64,000 nucleotides of DNA from Siderastrea siderea. Its lineage: Eukaryota; Cnidaria; Anthozoa; Scleractinia; Rhizangiidae. The notes under the pieces are model-generated. The model did not search any database. It had not been told where the DNA came from and saw nothing but the letters and a program-made list of their open reading frames with translations. The number at the start of each line of letters is the position of its first letter. Within the stretch, counting starts at the first letter, position 1. Shown here one piece after another: positions 20,205 to 30,801 of this stretch. Where the stretch lies: assembly GCA_964030785.1 (NCBI GenBank), contig OZ034971.1, positions 45,561,004-45,625,003 on the forward strand, in the 5' to 3' direction. The translations under genes and the position numbers were made by a program.

Positions 20205-20515
20205 GTAAGATGAGAAAATTTTTGATTCCTTAATGATAATAACGTTTGTTGGTTGCTAGGATTGATCGACCGAAAACCCAAAGAACGATTTGAATTAGAC
20301 GTTTGAATCGAAATGTTTTGCACGCCGTTTTCGGAATTTAAAAAATATCCACTAAGCCGCGGTATTGCAGAATATACAGTTTAGATTGACGTCAACTAGC
20401 AGTGTATATTGTGTGTAATATTCTGGTAGTGTCTTTTTTCGAAATTGCAGTGAGATATACTTTGTATACAGTGGACGTATAACAATAGATAATACAAAAA
20501 CCGTTGCAACGTCTC

Positions 20516-21414
20516 TGGTACCGCCACAGGTCTCCCAAGCTGACTATAAGAGGGGCGCGTGTGTTTCCTGTGCCTTTTTCCATATATTATAACCTCGGTA
20601 AAGTATAAGAGTTTGTATGAAAAATGCTACAAATACGCTTTAATTGCCACAAATGCGAAATAATTCCCATTAATAAATAGTTCACCTTGTTTCTGTGTGT
20701 TGTATTAATTGCTATTTAAGGGCCTTCTAAGGTGAATTGAAGCGTTTTGAGCGAGAATAAGCGTCCTTGATTATTTGCACCTATCACTTGATAAGCGAAG
20801 CAAAAAGGTTACACACTGTTAGCCATCACGAGACCGATTCAAAGTTATTTTAATTGCTGTAAATCTCGAATATTGGCACCTCTCTCCAACATTCTTTGAG
20901 ACACCAATAGCTTTACATCGTAACAGCAATTTATACATACCAAAAAAGTCCAATATTCACGTCCTTTCCCTTATCAAAATCGCAATTTTCAATCTCTCCA
21001 CCTTATCGAACCATCCGTGTGACAAACTGTTCGTGAATGCAAACAGTGAATGCTGTAAATTCAAGATTTACAGCAAATAAATAACTTTGAATCAGTCACG
21101 TGACGGCTAACAGTGTGTTACCTTTCGCTTCGCTTATCAAGTGTTAGGTGCAAATAATCAAGGACGCTTATTTTCGCTCAAAACGCTTCAAATCACCTCA
21201 GAAGGCCCTTAAATAGCAATAATTATTAATACAACACAGAAACAAGATGAACTATTTATTAATGGGAAGTATTTCGCATTTGTGGTAAATAAAGCATATT
21301 TGTAGCATTTTTCATACAAACTCTTATATTTTACCGAGGTCATAATATAATGTAAAAAGGAACAGGCAACACACGTGCCCCTGTCATAGTAAGCTTGGGC
21401 TACCTGTGGTACCG
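20516..21414. mobile_element. Large foldback element, internally deleted copy (unit A)
   Basis: Arms of about 400-450 bp are inverted relative to each other: GGTACCGCCACAGG ... TAAGGGCCTTCTAAGGTGAATT ... GGTTACACACTGTTAGCC at the left and the complements at the right. The unit B counterpart is about 1.8 kb longer and retains the interior. Frames inside are mirror artefacts. Confidence 0.85.
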
Positions 21415-21461
21415 CGTGATACAAATACCGTTACAAAATAAGGTGCCTACAAAAACCGTTA

Positions 21462-22087
21462 CTAAGGCTGTGCTCTATTGGAATCAACCATTTTAGTTGG
21501 CTTGCTTGGTTGAGTTTTTTCTTGTTATATTGGGGGAAGACCGTTTTCGGTTGGTTTGGTTGATCAACTTTTTCAACCAGCTCAGAGTTTGGTTCAAACG
21601 GTTGAAAACGATGGGTAGCATCTGCTGACTTGTTAGCAAGCATCAGTTTTCATGTTTTGCATCATTATTTTTCTGCATAAACTTCAAGTGTGCTTGTCGT
21701 CACGGTGAAATTGTCAACAAACAACGATGACTCCCTTTTTAAATGACGATTTTCATAGCCTTGATATGAGAGAGGTTTCTCGCTTGATGCAGTCACAAAC
21801 ATGACCAAAACATGTTGCTAAATATTCTGATTCATTAACCGATTCACAATGTGGTGGAACCAATTCTTGTAACAGTTCTTGAGAGACAACCGAAGGAACA
21901 AGTTGGCCTTTTGCCATCTTGCCAGCCTTGGCAGAAAAAGTTGAGGAAGTCTGAAAATGACTACGTCAAGTCAGAACTGCATGTCAATCAAAAACGGTTG
22001 AAAAAGTGTTCTATTCCGGAACCTTAACTGTTTCAACCATATCCGGTTTTGGTTGAAATGGCTAATCCCAATAGAACGAGACCTAAG
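21462..22087. mobile_element. Foldback MITE with TTCTATTGGAAT-type ends (unit A)
   Basis: The left end TAAGGCTGTGCTCTATTGGA and right end CCCAATAGAACGAGACCTAA are inverted. GGTTGAAA/TTTCAACC words alternate inside. Present in B at 52960-53586. Confidence 0.7.
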
Positions 22088-22102
22088 TGTCTGGCACTGT
22101 AG

Positions 22103-22958
22103 CAGGGCTAAAAATTAACTTCAGTGCTTGGTCGCCACTCGGGCCAGTATCCCTGAATTCTTAGTGGCCCAGGCCAAAATAAAGTGGCCCTCAAATTTTG
22201 TCTGGTAACACAAAAAAATTTTAAACCATTTTTGCTCGAATAAACGCCTCACGGATGTTTTGGCCTGTGTTTTCTAGTAGGGTGTTCGACTGACACGCCA
22301 AAAGAAATGTGCTTGATCATAACATTGTCTTGAAAGCTGACATTTGCCAGTGTACTGTCAAGAAATTGGTTAAGTTGTTATAATAATAAAAACTTTGTTC
22401 GGTCTGTGTTGGGAATCATTCGTCTCGTTCTTCCTTGCCCTATAGGTCAGAACCTATAGGTTCTGACTTGGTCCATAAACTCCCAAAGAAAAACTGGACC
22501 ATTTTTTCCTAAGACGGACAAAACGATCTTCTCAATGCCTATAAACTACAGTATCACAATTCTCAGTTTCTTTCGAATGCTTTTGAATTCAGGTGAAAAG
22601 TAAGCCTATTACATCGAGCGCTGTTGAGTGATTTTGCCGATACTCATGTTTGAAAACGTACTGCATCTCATGTCAACAAAATCAAAACAGCGTCTACATA
22701 TCAGAGCGATCTAAAAACTCGATCACAAACGATTTGAATTTTGCACTTTAGAACGAAACGTTTACTACAATTGATGAACTAAGAGTTGAGGAAAGAAAGG
22801 AAAGAAAAGAAAGGTACTCCAAAGAAAAACAGTTTATTTTATTGTTATTGTTATTCTTTTCGTACTTCTCAAATTGTAGATCAAACCTTAACTTTTAGTG
22901 GCCCTGGACAATTCTTAGTCGCCATGGGTGACCGTGCGACCGCCAAGTTTTAACCCTG
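22103..22958. mobile_element. Unit A-specific insertion with CAGGG termini
   Basis: Starts CAGGGCTAAAAATTAAC and ends GTTTTAACCCTG. CTGTAG flanks both sides (22097-22102, 22959-22964). Unit B has the uninterrupted site (CACTGTATGACATCGG near 53591). The ends resemble hAT termini, but the duplication is 6 bp rather than 8. It is younger than the A/B duplication. No transposase frame. Confidence 0.8.
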
Positions 22959-22964
22959 CTGTAG

Positions 22965-24720
22965 GACACCAGAAAGAGCAAAGACTAAAATAAAAAGGTG
23001 TTAAAATGTTGAATTTGCATGTTTAAATCGGGTTTCAGACTTTTGAAGAAAAATGCTTCCTTTAGTTTTAAACTATAAACTGTTGACGTATATTAGACAT
23101 TCAATGTGTGTAATTATACTTTTTATATGAGTCAAGTCTAAGAATACACATTTTATACACTTTTGACATTTGACTACATGAGGTCTAAATAGTAAAATTT
23201 CATTCTGTGGGAATATAATTATAGAATATACACTTCATCTAAAAAGTGTATGAATAGACAGGAATACACTTTATGCGCCGATCAATTCGAAACTTCAACT
23301 TACCTTCCCCCCGCCCCCCCCCCCCCAGCATACCCTGGGCATTTGACTGTGTATCGTACCCAGGGAGGGGGGAATTTGAACGTTGCATTGGAAGGGAATT
23401 TGAACCGGATTTATCTCTCAATGTTGTGACGTAATACGCCGATGAGTTTTTTTTCGGTTTTTGCAGGGTTTGACTGATTTACAAGATGGAATTTTGCCTT
23501 TGCTAGTGAATAACTCTTTCAAAAGGGTTTTTATAAGAAGTTTAAAGGTGTTATTATGGCATATCTCTCTCTGAAAGGCATGTAAAGTGTTTGATTGAAG
23601 ATGGAATTTGTCTTTGAGGAGAGGTAGTTCAGTACTAATTGGTGGGGCATTTGAATGGCTTTTTTGCCGCGAGGGGAGGGAATTTGAACACACCAATCTT
23701 CAAAAGTTCAAATGCCCGGGGGGTTGTCCAGGGGGGATGTTGAACTTTTGAATTGATTGGCACATTATATCTCAAAAGTAAAAAGTCTCTATTCTGCAAT
23801 ACTGGGCCTCACTCAAAATATTGATGCCTTTTGGCAGCTTTAGGCATGTATTTTCAGCTTTCTGGAAAGCACAAGTAAGTACTGAAAGTCCTTAAGTCAA
23901 AAGTCAATTTTGTTTTGCAATCATAGTATGAGTTTGTTTTCTCACTGGTTTTGGCTTTATAGTATGGATCTAGCCATAATTCTATCATTTTACAAAATAA
24001 TTGTAGACTTGATTTTTTCAGTTTTCATTGCATTTAGAGTATTTGGTTGTATTTTATTACTGTTAGCACCAACAATAACAATATAACAAAAGCTGACTCA
24101 TTTCATACCTGAATAAAAGTGGTCCTGTATTTAGCACAGCAGCCCTCTTCACCCTTTCCCCAAAAGAATTCAACTGTTCCTCAACAGTGGGTTAACCCAT
24201 TGAGTGTCAAATTTTTTTCTTTTCATTTTTCTGTACTCCAGATGTGACTAATCAATAAGTCATTGACTGAGTTAAGTCATGGATTGTTCCTAATAAGTAA
24301 TCGATGACTAATCAATAGTCCACAATATTTTGAGTGATTGATTAAGTGTTGATGTAATTGCTTTGTCGTGAATTACTCAGTAACATTGTTTCATGGCTGG
24401 AAACCACAATCTGACATAACAGTTCTTCGATGTAATGTAAATTATTACAACCAAGTTAATGTAACTCAATCAGATGAATGGCATTTACATTTTCTGGGAA
24501 AGTTATACAAGTGTGTTTCAGTATCATGTGTTTGGCTTTTTTTGTGAAAATAAACATTTAGAGTTCTCGTGTGACAGTTGTTAACTTTTCGGTATTCTTC
24601 AAATAAGTGGCACTTGGAATCCTTCAAACAAGGCTGTGAGGTTGTGTTCGTTAGATTGTAAAATTGATTATGCCACTTGAGTTTGAACTTGTAGGAGCTC
24701 TTTTTTTTCATTGCTTGCCA
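22965..24720. other. AT-rich gene-free sequence with short repeats (unit A)
   Basis: Contains a C-run near 23308-23326 and several copies of GGGAATTTGAAC with inverted partners (GTTCAAATGCCC) across 23280-23750. There are also repeated TGACTAATCAATA-type words around 24240-24360. No coding or RNA gene is seen. Confidence 0.45.
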
Positions 24721-24732
24721 CTAGTCTTCCAG

Positions 24733-24780
24733 TAGCTCAGTGGTTGGAGCTGTCTGACCAATGTACAGAAGTTCATATTA
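24733..24780 (+). repeat. tRNA-like sequence (pseudo-tRNA or SINE head), unit A
   Basis: TAGCTCAGTGGTTGGAGC is a perfect tRNA D-arm / A box. About 35 bp on, GTTCATATTA is a poor B box compared with GGTTCGANTCC. No acceptor stem pairs, so this is a decayed tRNA or a tRNA-derived SINE. Confidence 0.5.
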
Positions 24781-24789
24781 ATAAGTCGT

Positions 24790-25187
24790 CATTCAATGTC
24801 ATTAATAAGTATTCAATAGGCTACAAAATTTCTTTTGAACTTGAATGAGAGACAATTTTTACATTTCTCTGGCACACTTGATCTTATGAGAGAATTTCCT
24901 TTAAGTGGCACTTGAAACTTGCAAAGCCTTGAAGGTCATTTTCTACATATTGTAAAATTTTGTTGTTGTAAGATCTCCTTTCCTTTCATATGTTGTAGAC
25001 TGTAACAGATTTTATGAAATAGGAATGGCATCTAAAAATATTGGTGCAAGAATAGTGGAAATTGATACAAAGTTTTTTAGTTTTATAACAGGCAATATAA
25101 CTAATCAATGAGTAATCAATAAATAATAAATTTACGAAAAAACAGCAGGCAAGAAATAATCTTCAAATAAAGACACACGATTTTAAG
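24790..25187. other. AT-rich sequence, no gene
   Basis: It precedes the minus-strand PLE 3' end, of which it may be the terminal repeat. No coding frame is recognised. Confidence 0.4.
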
Positions 25188-25234
25188 TTTGAAAAACATG
25201 TTTCGGATGATCTACATCCATCTTCAGTTTCAAA
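25188..25234 (-). ncRNA. Hammerhead-ribozyme-like motif of PLE lineage 4 (unit A)
   Basis: Read on the minus strand: TTTGAAA, CTGAAGA, U, stem II GGATG/CATCC with loop TAGAT, GAAA, CATGTT (C-G pair, two-base loop, then UU), and TTTCAAA pairing with TTTGAAA over 7 bp. All core positions are intact; this is the best hammerhead candidate in the window. It lies about 150 bp beyond the PLE C-terminal coding similarity. Confidence 0.75.
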
Positions 25235-25384
25235 TGCAGATTAGACCGCTGGTCGGCGTGATATTAATACAATGTACATAGAATATTAATTACTAAATAA
25301 CAACATGAATATGAATAACTGAAATACATTGGTGTTGAAAACGCAAAAAAAAAAAAAACTGAAAAAAGTGAAAATAACAAGGAC

Positions 25385-25653
25385 AATTGAAATGAAAATG
25401 ATAGATTGACGTTATTGACTTGTTTGTTTAACAAGGGTTTTTCCCACCCGATGTACAAAGCCTCCTTGATTTTGAGTTGGAAAGACCTGGAGGCGGTGTC
25501 AAGAATTGAAAAGCAACCTTCTGAATACAAAGCTTTGCATGTCTCTGACCTTTTTATGTGTTGGAAGATGTTCGAATTCTTAACATCTGATAACACAAAA
25601 CACAAGAGAAAACACAAAAGAAGTAAAATCAAAACCAATGAGACCAATGACAT
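25385..25653 (-). pseudogene. PLE lineage 4: GIY-YIG C-terminal fragment (unit A)
   Basis: Minus-strand frame with SNIFQHIKRSETCKALYSEG, CFSILDTASRSFQLKIKEAL and YIGWEKPLLNKQVNNVNLSFSF, the C-terminal end of a Neptune-like PLE endonuclease (FSILD-A---FQLKIKEAL-I-W--P-LN-Q). It is truncated on its 5' side where a plus-strand PLE begins. Confidence 0.8.
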
Positions 25654-25929
25654 ACTTGATCCTCTGTTTGGGTACCTGCGGACGTCGATTTCGTCGCGCG
25701 TTTTCCACCAAATCGTCGCTTTTTCAACGAAATCGTCGCTTGTTTATCAAGAATTGTTTTGCGTGGTAGAGTTACTGTTATTTGGCTTAACTTGAATAAT
25801 ATGTTGTTACTAATAACGGACAATAACTGTCTCGATAATTGGTCAAAATTCATATCATTGGTCGCGCTATTGACACTGTTGATCAAAGTGGACAAGGTTA
25901 CCTTTTTAGTAGTAAACCATGTCATCAAA

Positions 25930-27720
25930 TGTTCGTTTGCTTACACTTCTGTCTCTACGGCTTCGAATTTCAGCCATTCCTACCGCGTTTTCGGCAACTT
26001 TCTGACACCTCTTTTTATGCCAAAGTTGACAAAGATATCACTTCAGCCAACCAAAAAACTGTCAAAACTATTCAGGATCTCATTGACACTGAACAAGGAT
26101 TACCAATGACCGCTAAAAATGTTATTGTTACTATTCCTAGGGCTTCACGTATTTACTTCAAACCTAAAATTCACAAACCAAACAATCCTGGCCGACCAAT
26201 TATTTCTGCCTGTAGTTGCCGTACTGAACTTAACTCTAGTTACTTAGACAGGATTATGGTGCCTATGTCGTTAAATCTTTACCATCATACATCAAAGATA
26301 CTAACCACGCATTGGAAATTTTTTTCGATTTCAATTTTTCTGACGAAACAAACTTATTATGACTATGGACATTACTTCTTTATATACCGTAATTCCCGAT
26401 AACGAAGGCACTTAGGTTTTTCTTCGATCAGCGCATTATTAAAGAACCCAGCTCGGAAACACTGCTCCGTTTAACCGAACTAGGTTTGAGACTCAACTGC
26501 TTTTCATTTGCCGATAACCACTACAAACAGGTCAACGGCGTCGCTGTGAGTACCAAAATGGGACCTAGCTACGCCAATCTTTTCGTAGGTTACATCGAAA
26601 ATCAATTTTTCAACCAATTTAATGGGACCAAACCTGAACTTTACGGCCGCTACATCGATGATTGTAGTGGCGCTACTTCATCCAGCAGAGAAGAACTTGA
26701 TCATTTTATAACTTCTGTCAACTCCTTTCACCCGTCACTGAAATATACCTGGGAAATTTCCGAAACTTCAATTGCTTTTCTTGACATCAAAGTATCAATC
26801 AATGGCGACGACCTATCCACCAGTGTGCACTACAAACCTACAGATTCCCACAATTATTTGTTGCATCCATCCTCTCATCCTTCCCACGTCAAAAACTCTA
26901 TCCAGTTCTCTCATTTTTTAGACTTCGACGTTTATGCATTGATGACTCCGATTTTTCCAACAAATCAGAGGAAATGCGCCATTTCTTCAAGAAGCGTGGC
27001 TATCCTGATTTTGTTGTCAACCCGGCTCAACACCGTGCTCAACAGATTGATCGACAGTCAGCACTGCAAACGTCACAGAAGGAAGAGAACGAGAGAATTC
27101 CGTTTACACTCACTTACCATCCACATAACCTCGCAGCCAAAAAGATCATTTTAAAGAACTTTAAGTTACTCCATAATGACAATGAAACAGGAAGGATCTT
27201 TTCACAGTCCCCATTGATTTCATTCAAACGCGACAAAAACATAGGAAACTTTCTAGTTTAATATAGAAGTGTACTTAAATCTGATGATGAACCGGGTACT
27301 GTAAATGCGCGCGCAAGCGATGCAACACTTGTCCTTTCATTCACAATGCAGACAAAATAACAGGACCCAAGCGATCGATTTGAATCACTAATCGTTTTAC
27401 ATGCACCTCCGCAAATGTTATCTATTGCATAACATGCACTTTATGCAAAAAGATATACATTGGTGAAACAGGGAGGAGATTAGGGGGCCACTTCCGCGAA
27501 CACCGACGAGACGTTAAAAGAAATGACAAGGACGCATCCAAACCAGTCGCCCGACATTTCAATATCTCTAATCATTCTAGCCAACACAGGGCGATCTGTG
27601 GCTTTTCCCTACACCAGGGTAACACGGAAAGCCGTAAAAATCTAGAACAAAAAATTCATTTTTCAAATCGGTACACTTAATCCCCACGCTATCAAATTTA
27701 ACGAACACTTTTCATTTAAC
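25930..27720 (+). pseudogene. PLE lineage 1: nearly full RT-EN body with frameshifts (unit A)
   Basis: Motifs on the plus strand in three frames: SFYAKVDKDITSANQK, YFKPKIHKPNNPGRPIISAC (RT N-terminal), TMDITSLYT (A), VNGVAVSTKMGPSYANLFVG (B), YGRYIDDCSG (C, intact), AFLDIKVSI (D), HYKPTDSHNYLLHPSSHPSH (thumb). Then the GIY-YIG part IYIGETGRRLGGHFREH ... KDASKPVARHFNISNHSSQH ... NTESRKNLEQ at about 27440-27670. One T lost from a T-run near 26917 (seven T in B, six here) breaks the frame. The 3' tail resembles the minus-strand fragment at 16630. Confidence 0.9.
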
Positions 27721-27817
27721 TAATTTTGTTCTTGTTTTTCACGTTGCCATGTTCTTACCAATAGCGTAGCTCCACCACTCCCCATATAAACTAAGTGCAA
27801 CCCACAATTCCTTGGTT

Positions 27818-27850
27818 CGCTCTGACGAAGGGCTAACGCTCTAAATCCAA
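27818..27850 (+). ncRNA. Hammerhead-like motif of PLE lineage 1, degenerate
   Basis: GCT-CTGACGA-A-GGGC-TAAC-GCTC matches the core and stem II, but the invariant GAAA is TAAA and stem I is lost. It shows the original core that is mutated at 16862. Deleted in unit B. Confidence 0.5.
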
Positions 27851-27868
27851 AATTCTGTGTTTCACGTC

Positions 27869-27901
<33 letters not shown>

Positions 27902-28807
27902 ATAACCCCCTTGTTTATTCGGATCGGAGACCTATTTTAAACCACTAGCAGACACGTCAAGGACCTTTTTGGTCCTTTTTTAAATCAACTGGACAGTTTT
28001 GACTTTAGTTATCAGATTTCTTCAGTTGTCAGATGTCTGATAATTTCTATATTCAAATCTTCTAGCTCTGGCACATTTAATACTGACAATACGGGTCAAT
28101 GCCTTGTCTGAATTCGAGAATTTGTGATCATTTGTTAATCGTCGCTTTAATCGCTAAGGTCGTCGTTTCATCAATAGCGATCGTCGGGACTTCGATTTCG
28201 TCGGAAATACCCATACAGAGGCTCATACTTGATGCTAGTCTCGTGTATTTCACTCTAGACTGATTGGTTCGTCAGATAAGACTTCAGAATAGATTACCGG
28301 TAAATACATAAAACATATCATACAGAAAATAGCAAGATCGTTGGCCTTGGCCGTTGGCTATAATTCCCCAAAGTTTAGTAATTTGGCATTGGGAACACTG
28401 TTTTCTGAACGTTTACAACTGTAGTTGCTGACGTCATTCAATTCACGTAATCGTGGTAAGAAGCAAATGTGGCACTAATAGAGCAGTCATTTATTTTATT
28501 TGATATGAACGAACAAACTGACTTTATCCTTCGTAAAATTGCTATTTTATGTTTGTTAAGACAGCGTGAAAGAAAAAGCCACTTTTTTCTGGTTACTCAA
28601 CAGCCACACTGGCATGGTAATGCCAAAATATTTTCTTTTAAATTAGCCTGCTTATGTAGAAAAACTGGTTAGTACGGACAACAGATCCTTCTTTCTGTCT
28701 TTGGAGGCGTTATGTCTTCCATTAGGGGGTGTATTTCGACAACAAATTAAGGTAATCTTAATACTGAAAACGGAATTATGCCAATATTACAGTTGTTTTT
28801 CCTGAGT
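27851..28807. other. PLE 3' tail and gene-free sequence (unit A)
   Basis: 27860-27920 is PLE terminal sequence (CACGTCCCCACCGACGCAG, CCCCCTTGTTTA). The rest has repeated CGTCG-rich words (TCGTCGCTTT, TCGTCGTTTC) near 28140-28200, but no gene. Confidence 0.5.
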
Positions 28808-28848
28808 TGCCCTGAGGAAGGTTTTTGATTAAAACCGAAATATTGGCA
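28808..28848 (+). ncRNA. Solitary hammerhead-ribozyme-like motif (unit A)
   Basis: TGCC (28808-28811) pairs with GGCA (28845-28848). Core CTGAGGA is at 28812-28818. Stem II GGTTTT/AAAACC is 6 bp long, GAAA is at 28837-28840, then TATT. All core bases fit. No PLE coding sequence is recognisable next to it, so it may be a solo terminal repeat. Confidence 0.65.
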
Positions 28849-29011
28849 CAGTTTCGTTTCCAGTTTGAAAAAAAAAAAGGTTATCTTGTTTCGACAACAA
28901 AATTCAGTATGCCTGAGTAAAAGAGGTCCCTCCTACTCCATAGAAGAGCTAGGTCGGCCTTGATTAATTTAAAACCATATCCAAACCAACAAGTTTCTTC
29001 CTGTAAAACGA

Positions 29012-29082
<71 letters not shown>

Positions 29083-29097
29083 TGTTATTATTATTAT
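29012..29097. repeat. (AAT)n/(ATT)n microsatellite, unit A
   Basis: A long AAT run turning into ATT, so the tract is self-complementary. Longer in unit B (59264-59354). Confidence 0.95.
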
Positions 29098-30801
29098 AAC
29101 TTTATTTACGTTTCTTGTTATCTAGCTTAAACAGTTGTCTACTTCAAGGCTAGTAGATGGGTTGTCTTCTTCAGGGTTGTCACTTACATGTAAGTAAAAA
29201 GTGAGCAGCATGAAAACAATTTTTTTTTCTGTGAAAAGAGCCGAAGTTGACAAATGGACAGTAACTTGCCAGGGAGTTAAAACAGACGATAATTTCTCCA
29301 CTGGAGCTCCTTCATTTTGGAGTTATTAAAACTCCAAAAAGGCAGTTATTTACTGTTGTAGTGGTTGCGTTTAAGGGGCTTTGTCACGGGTATACACTCG
29401 ATTGAAGAAACGTTGTGATGTGAAAACTGTAGACCGTAGCAGGTGAGACCCAAGGGCTTTCTGGGAAGTGTTCATACAGTATAACTGCATTTGCATAATC
29501 AGTGAGTGACTGTTTTCGTACAAAACTGGAATAACGCGGTATTTCCTTTTTTCCGGACAGTTTTCCAGCAAAAGTTGTTAAGTTCGTGAACGGATGCAAA
29601 CTTTTGCAAATTTCGCACTATATGTTTCTGTATAGCGCTCAAACTCGCCCTTATTCAGTCAATTTGGCCACTTCCAGAAAGGCTTGCACGACTTCCATTA
29701 GCACGTGCAACTCGGCTGCAATCAATATCAGTCGCAAAGAAAAGTCTTTTATTGTGAATATGTAAATGCCATTATACATTTACCCATAAATCCATTAGGT
29801 TTCATCGTCAAGGGTTTATACTTTTCATATGTCAACGTTTTTTTAATCGAGTGTATCTGGTATTTTAATGTTGTAGGGTCAATATTCTGGTTAAATCAGA
29901 ACAAAGAGCACTTTCTTATACACATAATGTTCTTAGAACTCCAAGAAGATATTAAGTGAATTCTTAAAAGGACAACTAAACATAATCAGTGTAGAATGAC
30001 GGGCCGATTTTTTCAAGTTGCAGTTTATTTTGATCCTGACCATCCGTGGCCAAAGGCACTTCTCTACACTTTTAGTGCACTAGTAGAGTAGTTTAAGAAA
30101 AAAAACAGGGCAACTGTTTTGGGTTTCCATAGACACAAACATATCTTTTGGCATCTTAAATTAATACTAAATATTAGTCACACAGCCATTCATAAAGTAC
30201 AACTCCACTTCATTTAACGCGGACACTCGCGAGGTGTTAAGCGCCTAAAAAAGCCTAGCACGTGGGAGACGAGAATTACTGCTGTCCTCTTTCTATACAG
30301 CGATTTCATTCAGCTGTTTTAGCTTTTTCCGCGATGGCTTTAGACACTGTTACACATGGCATGTTTTTTTTGTTTTTGCAACTTGTAGCGCAACGCCGTC
30401 GCTAGTCGCGAGTCAAGTTGCAGAAGATTTGCGCTTGAAACAGCCCCTCTTGCAAACCTGTCTCGCAACGAAAAATTGGAGGCGGTAATGAAAGGAGCAC
30501 AGACAATGGTATTGTCAACAGTGCGGTTTCGATTTGTCATATGTTGTAGTGCGTGACCAAAATAAACAGTAAAAAAAAGGAATTTCCTAAAAATCACAAC
30601 TGATTGTAGTGCATGACAAATAGCGTCATAATGGGGATTTCCATTGTTGTGGGAACAGCAAAAGAATTTGTTGTATGCGACGAGTAGTCGCATCGCTGAT
30701 CACCGATCGACTGCTAAACACAAAAATACAGCCCTTGCTCAAGGCTAAATGTAGCTTAAGCCCGGAGACATCACTTTGTAATTGTTATTTTTCCGTTTTA
30801 G
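29098..30801. other. 3' part of the inferred intron before the unit-B finger exon
   Basis: No supported gene. Minus-strand frames at 29371-29599 are open in both units but differ in several residues and carry no domain. About 30340-30480 is a truncated relative of the MITE at 60589. The end TTGTTATTTTTCCGTTTTAG is a good splice acceptor. A/B divergence is visibly higher here than near the gene. Confidence 0.5.

Noticed and set aside
24733..24780. Functional tRNA gene
   Set aside because: Perfect A box but a poor B box and no pairing acceptor stem.
25406..25795. Plus-strand 129-codon frame
   Set aside because: Antisense to the PLE nuclease fragment, whose conserved motifs are on the minus strand.
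29161..29190. CTGAAGA on the minus strand as a further hammerhead
   Set aside because: No GAAA at a suitable distance and no stem II.
29371..29599. Two overlapping minus-strand frames, both open in A and B
   Set aside because: Residue changes between units fall evenly in both frames, no domain, non-ATG opening in one; not distinguishable from chance.
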